Assembly (NCBI GenBank): GCA_004380135.1
Contig: QXCR01000070.1
Coordinates: 62,001 to 126,000 of the forward strand
Origin: Stemphylium vesicarium
Lineage: Eukaryota; Ascomycota; Dothideomycetes; Pleosporales; Pleosporaceae
DNA length: 64,000 nucleotides
Direction of reading: 5' to 3'
The number at the start of each line of letters is the position of its first letter. Within the stretch, counting starts at the first letter, position 1. The notes beneath the pieces are model-generated. The model saw nothing but the letters and a program-made list of their open reading frames with translations, ran no database searches and was not told the DNA's origin. This document shows positions 57,420 through 64,000 of this stretch, piece by piece. Both the position numbers and the translations under genes were made by a program.

Positions 57420-57944
57420 TGTAACTAATCATCCAGAAAGCAAAAAGCCTTCTTGTAGCTACAGCAACAATCTACTCCGGCGCAGCAGTTATGGGGGAGA
57501 CAGCAGCAGTCAGACGCTAGCGCTCGATTGGGTTAGCCAATAACTATACCTTTTGCAACCAAGAGAGGCGGCGGCGACATCAAGGCGTTCAAGAGTCACC
57601 ATTCAGCGGCGCAAGTTTCGCATACGACAACGTGCCGTGACGGGCCGTTGAAAGACAGCTGTTCGTAGGGACGTGCCAGGCCGCGGAAGTGAAATGGAGC
57701 CACAGCACGATCCACTTTCCCCATCGACACATGCCGCGCCCCACTATAGCATCATGCAGGGCAAGGGCAACCGCGGAGGCATCTCCAAACGCGCGCCCGC
57801 CACCGGTCAAACTTGACGCAACACTCTGCTCTTTGGTCACGTTTGGACTCTCACTCTTTGCTCAACATTCGTTTACATGCACCGAGTTCATTGATCGTAG
57901 CTAATTGCGCAGTATCACTCTACACACTCAGCTCACTACTCACC
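57420..57944. promoter_or_regulatory. Divergent promoter, Nudix / RING gene
   Basis: 525 bp between divergent start codons. The right-hand 130 bp remain open in the RING frame but contain no ATG, so they are treated as leader. Confidence 0.45.
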
Positions 57945-59621
57945 ATGGGCACTTTGACAGCGGAATGCCCACGTCTAGATACGCATTGCCCACACAAGCT
58001 TGCCACAAGCTGTAGGTTGACTGCGACGCCGAATTGCTGTGCCTGTGCCGATGAGCGGGTTCATTCACGGACGTACCGAGTGTACATTGACGGAGTTGGC
58101 TTTGTAAACCGCGGGACAAGATGGCAAGGCTATTGCTGGTTTTGTAAAGGTGGGATTGCTTTCCGTCAGATTTCTGCTTTACCACCGAGGACTGACGTTA
58201 GCCTAGAGTTCTGGACTAATCGTCTTGCCGCTACTGACCCCCCGCTCGAAATCGCCCAAACACGCGTACCTGAGATACCAGACCAGACCGAGTTCTTAGA
58301 GCGATGGTGGGAGTTTTACCAGGGATATCGCATTGCGAAGCTTCCCGATGGCACTGAGCAACGGATAGCTGTAATAGGGGAGCCTTTCAAGGAGGTCAGC
58401 CCTGGACTTTTGCCGCGGACACTAGATCAGCTGAGGGCTGGTGTAGAGAATGATGCGACGAGGCCAGAGAACAGGCTTAGGAGGAGAAGGCTGTCATCAG
58501 AAGAAGAACGACCAGAGCGACCACATCAAAACTTAGAAGACGCATTGGATGGTTTGATCCAAGAGGCCGAGGCGATTACCGCAGATCCAGTAGGACCTGT
58601 GGAGCCACCACCGTCGGTGACCCCTCAGATACAGCAAGATCCCTCGGAGCCGCCACGACCCATGACACGACGAGAAGCACAGTTACAACGCGCACGAGAA
58701 CGATTTGCGCGCGTCTTTGGCTCGCGCGAAGAGTTGGAGCAGGATGATTACGAGTCACCGCTTACACAAATGTACACGCGGGCCCATGAGCGTCACCGTC
58801 AAGCCGAGCAGCGACGAGCGGATGGGACGGAGACCGCGCCGCAGCTCGATGGCCTATCACCGCAAGATCGCCGCGAAATCGAGGAACAGCTACTTTGGGG
58901 CGTAATGCGCGAATCACAGTCCATGTCCGAGGGCCTGGGCCTAGAACCCGTGAACGAAGTATGGAGCTACGCCCCACGGCGAAGACCTTTCGACGGCGAA
59001 GATGCCGCCATATCAGAAGCTCGCTGGCTAGGCGACCACGGAGAAGTCGACATAACACAAGAGCGCATGACCTTTTTCGAAAACGGGGGTCCCGAAGGCG
59101 TAGAAGCAGCGCGTAGGCTCGTGGTAGAATATCACCAGAACCAGGCTCGAGACGAAGCTCGTATACGCGCCGTACTGGCCAACCCCCCACACGCCGGATC
59201 CAGCTCAACTACAACAGCGCCAACGGGCTGGATATCCCAGATCCGGCCTCAGCTGCCGATTCTACCCAGGGCAGGCGCTCAAACCCTGGCAGAAATGAAT
59301 AGTATACGCCTAGGCTTCGAAGAAGAACTCGCTCGCATGCGCGCTGCTCGTCCGCCCTCGCCCCCTCTCGTATCGCTTGATAACCAGCCTGATCGGCCGG
59401 CGCCAAAGACGGAGGAGGAAATGACAAAGGTGCTCGCATGCCAGGTGTGCTACCAGCAGTTGGCGGACATTGCTGTTCTGCCGTGTGGCCACATGGTCAT
59501 GTGCCAGTGGTGCGCTGATGTCGTTGTGCCGATTCGACATGGACATATCCCGATGAGACCCACCAAGTGTCCCATGTGTAGGAAACAGGTTAAGCAGCGG
59601 TTTAAGATTCATGCAGGTTGA
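57945..59621 (+). CDS. C-terminal C3HC4 RING-finger protein
   Basis: A single exon of 558 aa. The last 60 residues form a RING: CQVC, then AVLPCGHMVMCQWC and KCPMC with the usual spacing, typical of E3 ubiquitin ligases. A cysteine-rich patch near the N-terminus (NCCACADERVH; GYCWFCKGG) could be a second zinc site. Between them lie a WWEFYQGYRIA block and long Glu/Arg/Gln-rich, probably coiled-coil stretches. The start is the first in-frame ATG. No membrane segment. Substrate unknown; the family is conserved among Pezizomycotina but unnamed as far as I know. Confidence 0.85.
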   Translation: MGTLTAECPRLDTHCPHKLATSCRLTATPNCCACADERVHSRTYRVYIDGVGFVNRGTRWQGYCWFCKGGIAFRQISALPPRTDVSLEFWTNRLAATDPPLEIAQTRVPEIPDQTEFLERWWEFYQGYRIAKLPDGTEQRIAVIGEPFKEVSPGLLPRTLDQLRAGVENDATRPENRLRRRRLSSEEERPERPHQNLEDALDGLIQEAEAITADPVGPVEPPPSVTPQIQQDPSEPPRPMTRREAQLQRARERFARVFGSREELEQDDYESPLTQMYTRAHERHRQAEQRRADGTETAPQLDGLSPQDRREIEEQLLWGVMRESQSMSEGLGLEPVNEVWSYAPRRRPFDGEDAAISEARWLGDHGEVDITQERMTFFENGGPEGVEAARRLVVEYHQNQARDEARIRAVLANPPHAGSSSTTTAPTGWISQIRPQLPILPRAGAQTLAEMNSIRLGFEEELARMRAARPPSPPLVSLDNQPDRPAPKTEEEMTKVLACQVCYQQLADIAVLPCGHMVMCQWCADVVVPIRHGHIPMRPTKCPMCRKQVKQRFKIHAG

Positions 59622-60433
59622 TAAGGGGAGGTGTAGTGCAAGTGTAGGAATAGATTTATGAAAGCAAGGTTTGCGTTATGAAAATGTGTATTGGCAATTA
59701 CTATTATGATATCTTTCTTGTGTTGGTCGACCGTTTCTTTGGGAATGATGGTGAGCAGTTTGCCCACGTATGGGCATGAAGCTGAATGGAAATTTCGCCA
59801 TGTCCTCACGGGAGCCCAGAATGCTACCACGTATCCCGCGACTGTCTGCCGCTTATACCTGTTCATCTGCCCAGATCGCGTGCCTCGTCTCCTCTAACGA
59901 GGGAAGACTCCTTCGAGAATCGTGCAACACAGTGTACGAGGAAGTACTTTCTCGAGTATATTCTCTACGTCGCCTTATATCCGTTGTCGGTAGGCGAGCA
60001 GATAGCTGGTGAGGTTACTCAGGTGTTTTGGTAGGCTGGACATCTGCCTTCTATGTGCCCCAGTCTCCCTAGAGACCCTGTTTCCCTTTGAAGCTGAGGT
60101 CCACCTTGATGCTCTGGGCATGCTTTCTCATTTCCATGTCGCGTCCCTGGGTATGCATTCATGCCTGTTCTCGAGCTTCCGAAGTATTCCCGCTTCGAAC
60201 GTGCTTGGCCCGAGATGGCGGTCGTGGGTCTCGAGGGGTGTTTACGGCTGATTGTAGGGGTATGGCTGCCTACTTGTGGAGCCTCGTTTTCGCAGATGAT
60301 AGCGGGTGGGGATGGCTGAGAGGCGCATGGCCCTGACTGAGGATAGGACGGATCCGAAGGTAGGACGGCGTGCCGAGATATGAGAACAGTCGGAATAGAG
60401 CGCGTTTCCGCACATTCCAGACGCGTTGTTGGA
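59622..60433. other. Convergent 3' region, RING and TMEM170-like genes
   Basis: 812 bp between convergent stops. A 145-codon minus-strand frame (60019-60456) overlaps the end of the membrane-protein gene in another frame and has no family pattern; it is regarded as chance. Confidence 0.4.
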
Positions 60434-60933
60434 TCAGAGGCCACCGTATATGGCAAAGGAGGATAGGATGAGTACTAAGGTGTTGATGACGGCCCAGACA
60501 AAAGGTATCCAAGTGGACATTTCGAAATATCCCGCTTGATACACGCCTCCAAGTCTGGTATTTGTTAGCATACTCCGCTGCGCGATTCACACATAGTCAT
60601 CACTCACAGCCCGCCAACAATGGCACCGGAAACCAGGGCTTCAACGCCGCCCACGAAGCTGAAGACGGGAAGCGCGACCCATATCAGTTTCCAGTTCCGC
60701 CATTGCACTACACAAGCCCATAGTGCAGTGATGAAATGTATGCCGCCAACGAGAAGCAAAGTCCAGTACACCGTGAAGCGGAGGATATCGTCGGGCCGGT
60801 AGAGATAAAAGGACTGGGTTGCGCCAGCAGGGAGAGGCCAGTAAAGGGACGGCCACGGAGGGGTAGTGTATCCCAGCGGAACCGCGGAATCGACGCGCTG
60901 GATGAAGCTGGGGAAGATATCGTTAACTACCAT
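60434..60933 (-). CDS. TMEM170-like small integral membrane protein
   Basis: Two exons on the minus strand (60933-60608, 60554-60434), 148 aa. An N-terminal hydrophilic part (DIFPSFIQRVDSAVPLGY; PPWPSLYWPLPAG) is followed by three or four membrane segments: TVYWTLLLVGGIHFITALW, LIWVALPVFSFVGGVEAL, a Gly-rich VSGAIVGGLLGGVY, and WAVINTLVLILSSFAIY. This resembles the TMEM170 family, ER/nuclear-envelope proteins implicated in membrane shaping in animals; fungal roles are unclear. The junction at GG-L is supported by donor gtgagt, a gctaac branch and a ccag acceptor. Confidence 0.85.
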
Positions 60934-61362
60934 TTTGTGAGCAATATCGGAAGAGCGATTAAAACAGCATGATAATTCGAGACCCCGAAGGGCAGGGGGT
61001 GATACAAGTTATTATTATGGGTAAGGGTCCAGTTGTTGGGGGCACTCACCTCATCAGTGCGACATTGCTTATCTCGCCGTCGTTCTAGTTCTAGTCGCAC
61101 TTGATTGGTGTGACGCTAGGGTTGCGCGATGGCACGATGCCAATGGGGCCAAGCTGGGAAATGTTTGAAAGTTAATGTGTGTGACGTCCTGGGCCCGGGA
61201 GTGAATGTTGAACGGCTATAGGGCCCGAGCTCGCTACCTCGGCTCGACGCGAGCGGACGGGTCCATCAACACCAGCCATCCATCGCATCCCGAAGACCGA
61301 CATCATCTTGATGCGCATGTTCTGGTAGGCCTGTCGCGGGCCCGTTGTTCGACTCTCACAGG
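60934..61362. promoter_or_regulatory. Divergent promoter, TMEM170-like / PEX8-like
   Basis: 429 bp between divergent start codons. No ORF or repeat of note. Confidence 0.45.
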
Positions 61363-63569
61363 ATGCCCGTCGATCGCCTCTTGTCGACGCTGCTGCGCTC
61401 GCTGCAGACTTATACCGATCAGCAGGACACGCCGCGGTATGCTTCCCGGGTCCATGGCAGCGCTGCGCATACTAACCATGACAGCCTACTTGGAACCGCC
61501 TCTTCGCTTCTCACGACGCTCGGCAATCCCCATAACCTGAGCCTTCTTACTTCGCATCTCCTTACAGCACCCGCGCTATGGGACCGTCCCGATGGCGTCC
61601 GGACGCCCCTGCGAATGCTCTCTGTCTTTCACGCGGCTGTCACCACCATTATCACCCACCACAACGATGTGCGCTTCAACAAGGCGCCTAAGCTCACCCC
61701 GGGCCAGACGCCGATAGGAGGAGGCTTGCCGCTAGATGAATGGGTGCGCGCCATAGTCGCCGGTGCAGATGACCGCAGCCGGCGATGGAAACATCTGGTC
61801 GTGCTAGCGGGTTTGCTGATTGGCATCGGCAGTCTGGAAGAGCAGGGAATGGATCTATATTGGGCGTCTGCCATGCGAAAGAGGGTTGAAGGGGCACTTG
61901 TGCGCGCGACAAATTTGGCGTTGGTCGAGGTGAGGGAACGATCCGAGGCCGACGGCTTGGGAGGTCAAACGATAACACTGGCACTCAACCATGCTTTCGG
62001 ATGTATCGGAGACGTGGAGAGGACCCAAATTGACTATGACCTGCTACTTCCGGTGCTGATTGGAACGGCATACTACTCCAATGAAGGCTTTCAGTCTGCC
62101 TACTTCCTCGGCGGCTTGGATATGGATATTCGGACAACAAAGTCGGGGAAACTGGACTGGAGTGTAAGTTGAAGGATATTCAGCAATTCTTATCTCTTGC
62201 TGACCGGATATAGCCACACTCGACTTCCTACAGACAAGTCGAGGCCATGTTAAAGAGACCACTCGTCACATCCATGGGCCCTCTATCGCGCCTGATTGCG
62301 CATTCAGTCGAAAACGTCAAGAACCCCTGGATCATCCAGACCATGATGGACGACCTGGCCAGTTTCTCCCGCGCACTCACCACTCAATGGCGACAAAACA
62401 AGTTCTCTGACGTCGAACCCATGGAAGAGGCCGAACATCTCGAAGAGGAAGCGCTCCACAAGACTACACCGCAGCTGTGGAATCTTCTCAAGTCTGCCTT
62501 GTTCGCGACGACTATCATACTGCGGGGTGTTTTTACACGTACGCTTGCCGACAGGGCACTCGCTGCTGATGCCATTGCCCCTATGCTCGTATCGCAAGCA
62601 TTGCAAACACTCCGTCATCTGTACTTCATCACCACCAGACTCGGTCCAGCGTCTTTCTCTCAACACACCTTTGTCTACCTCACCGCTATCGACATACTCT
62701 CTGCTTACCCTGCACATGCCGACAAGTTCCTCAAGACCATTGCTCCCCAGCATCTCGGCCAGATCCCAAGCCACCCGCTCGACCGGATCCTGGATCTGTA
62801 TTTCCTCAACACGTCCGAGCACTTCACTCTCGTGCTATCCACAGCCACAAACGAGGAACTGCTAGTAGCATCAGCAGTGCCCTACCTAGCAGCCGGCGAG
62901 CACCGCCATATGCTCCCCGTATTCGAAGCCGCACACAGCGTCATGCTCGCCGTACTATCCGCGCCACAATCAGCAGAGATTACAGCGAAGCACCTCCCCT
63001 TCTACATTGACGCTTTGTTCAGCGTCTTCCCCCACAACCTCTCACCCCGCCAGTTCCGCCTCGCATTCAAAACACTCATGCGCGTCACAGCCCCTCCATC
63101 AACCCTTTCAGCAACGCATCCAGATCTCCCCGCCACGCTTCTTGAAATCGTATACTTCCGCGCCCTCAACGCTCCCACACAGCCCCTCCCACCGGACTCT
63201 GTTGCCCTTGCTCTCCAAGGCTCGGACGCTCCTCCACCTGCACTTTCCGAACAAGCAGTCCTTGCACTCACCCTCATCGACGCTTTACCTTTTCTGCCGA
63301 TAATGTTGCTGGAAGAGTGGCTGCCGTTATGCGCTGAGCTACTCAACCAGATCCACGACGACGATATGCGCGAGAATGTCAAGGCGAGGTACTGGGAGGT
63401 GCTTGTTAGTGGCGAGATGGACCCAGAGCGTAGCAGCGTGGCAGTGAACTGGTGGACTACGAAAGGAGGCAGGGAAAGAGTGTTGTACGGTCGGGAACAA
63501 GAGGTCGGTGAGTTTATGAGCGGTGCGCTACCGGTTGAGGAACGCCATGTACGTGAGAGTAAATTGTAG
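61363..63569 (+). CDS. PEX8: Peroxin Pex8-like (often annotated Pex17 in Aspergillus)
   Basis: Two exons (61363-62163, 62214-63569), 718 aa. The N-terminus MPVDRLLSTLLRSLQTYTDQ, the block LLGTASSLLTTLGNPHNL and the block ALWDRPDGVRTPLRML match the fungal peroxin that is called Pex8 or Pex17 in different genomes. The protein ends in Ser-Lys-Leu, a perfect PTS1, as expected for Pex8, the intraperoxisomal peroxin that links docking and RING subcomplexes and recycles Pex5. Size fits Pex8 (about 590-720 aa). Mostly helical; an acidic patch (EPMEEAEHLEEEAL) follows the intron. The first ATG was used; the frame is open for six codons upstream without another ATG. Confidence 0.85.
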
Positions 63570-63621
63570 TTGTAGTTTTTTTTAATGATACCCAAGTTGT
63601 CTTCTCGGAGCTGTCCTGCCT

Positions 63622-64000
63622 TCATATACCATTCTCCATCCACTCCCTCGCATTTTCAATCACTACCTTCCTCCTCTCCTCACGAAGCGTCAAACCCCTC
63701 GCCGTCCACTCCGCCAAAAGCTTGTCAACAAACTCTTCCTCACGCCGCCCCTCCGCACGCGGGAAGAACTTCAGATTGCCCGCTGGGCCCACCAACTCTC
63801 TAATCTCATCCTCGTGTTCGCCCAGCGTCCACTTTCACAACCGCGCATATAGCGCCGCTAACCCTGCGTCGCGCAAATTCAGTGGACGGCCGTTGACATC
63901 TCGGCTGCGAAACACGGCCGAAAGGACGAGTCCGTTGTTCTCGAAGAGGACCGCTGATCCGCTGATTCGAAACGGAGGTAGGCGTAGTTTGATGCGGATA
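63622..64000 (-). CDS. 3' end of an unrecognised gene, interrupted by an in-frame TGA or a 39-nt intron
   Basis: The minus strand is coding-like to the right edge of the window: upstream part ISGSAVLFENNGLVLSAVF and LRDAGLAALYARL, then TGA at 63837-63835, then KWTLGEHEDEIRELVGPAG in the same frame and on to a stop at 63624-63622. Either a 39-nt intron (63838-63800, gtgaaa to attag), which keeps frame and removes the TGA, is spliced out, or the gene ends or is broken at the TGA. Other genes here have introns as short as 43 nt, so the intron is possible but its donor is weak. The charged amphipathic C-terminus (LREERRKVVIENAREW) suggests a helix. Family not recognised; the 5' part lies outside the window. 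Confidence 0.5.

Noticed and set aside
60019..60456. 145-codon minus-strand frame
   Set aside because: Overlaps the 3' end of the TMEM170-like gene out of frame; no family pattern.

Overview
This is a gene-dense window of nuclear DNA from a filamentous ascomycete. The evidence is short spliceosomal introns (mostly 43-80 nt, with gtaagt/gtatgt/gtacgt donors, a CTAAC/CTGAC-type branch sequence and yag acceptors), two Zn(II)2Cys6 transcription factors, a Crh-type GH16 glycosidase, a UDP-galactopyranose mutase and a fused Ade2. Protein resemblance suggests Dothideomycetes, probably Pleosporales; that placement is an inference. I recognise no tRNA, rRNA, CRISPR array or intact transposon. Twenty-six protein-coding loci are supported, most with exon borders deduced by hand from reading frame, splice signals and family resemblance.

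Layout: 0-2.5 kb, 3' part of a four-RRM Mrn1/Nrd1 protein (minus). 4.0-5.8 kb, ALG8 glucosyltransferase. 6.9-10.4 kb, WAC/DDT chromatin-remodelling subunit ITC1. 11.1-12.5 kb, SAGA subunit SGF73. 13.3-14.9 kb, hexokinase. 15.3-16.4 kb, short-chain dehydrogenase (minus). 17.5-17.8 kb, a tiny three-exon secreted six-cysteine protein (minus). 18.8-20.1 kb, cyclase-family hydrolase (minus). 20.5-22.6 kb, GYP1 TBC RabGAP (minus). 23.0-26.3 kb, HRP1 RNA-binding protein with a 1.3-kb intron. 26.3-29.0 kb, a gene-free stretch holding a diverged tandem array. 29.0-30.7 kb, ADE2 (minus). 31.2-32.0 kb, ribosomal protein eL18 (minus). 32.7-37.2 kb, a divergent pair of TPT-family transporter (GlfB-like) and UDP-galactopyranose mutase (GlfA). 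38.3-39.8 kb, PRO2 (minus). 40.6-42.1 kb, GH16 Crh-type cell-wall transglycosidase. 43.8-45.7 kb, secreted Tyr/Pro/Thr-rich protein (minus). 48.2-51.0 kb, divergent polysaccharide deacetylase and isopenicillin-N acyltransferase-like Ntn hydrolase. 51.8-56.0 kb, divergent pair of Zn2Cys6 regulators. 56.2-57.4 kb, Nudix hydrolase (minus). 57.9-59.6 kb, C-terminal RING protein. 60.4-60.9 kb, TMEM170-like membrane protein (minus). 61.4-63.6 kb, PEX8-like peroxin ending in SKL. 63.6-64.0 kb, 3' end of an unrecognised gene with an in-frame TGA.

Most genes are housekeeping: N-glycosylation, chromatin, RNA processing, purine and proline synthesis, glycolysis. They are interspersed with surface or secreted functions. 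Two arrangements suggest joint action. The mutase and the TPT transporter share one 1.4-kb promoter region, as expected for cytosolic UDP-galactofuranose synthesis and its Golgi import. The deacetylase, acyltransferase and Zn2Cys6 genes between 48 and 56 kb form an accessory-looking block with divergent promoters. The points most worth a second look are the six-cysteine secreted peptide, the long HRP1 intron with a coding-like frame, the 27-28 kb array with repeated TATA-like palindromes, alternative tandem splice donors in the GH16 gene, and the acyltransferase block.
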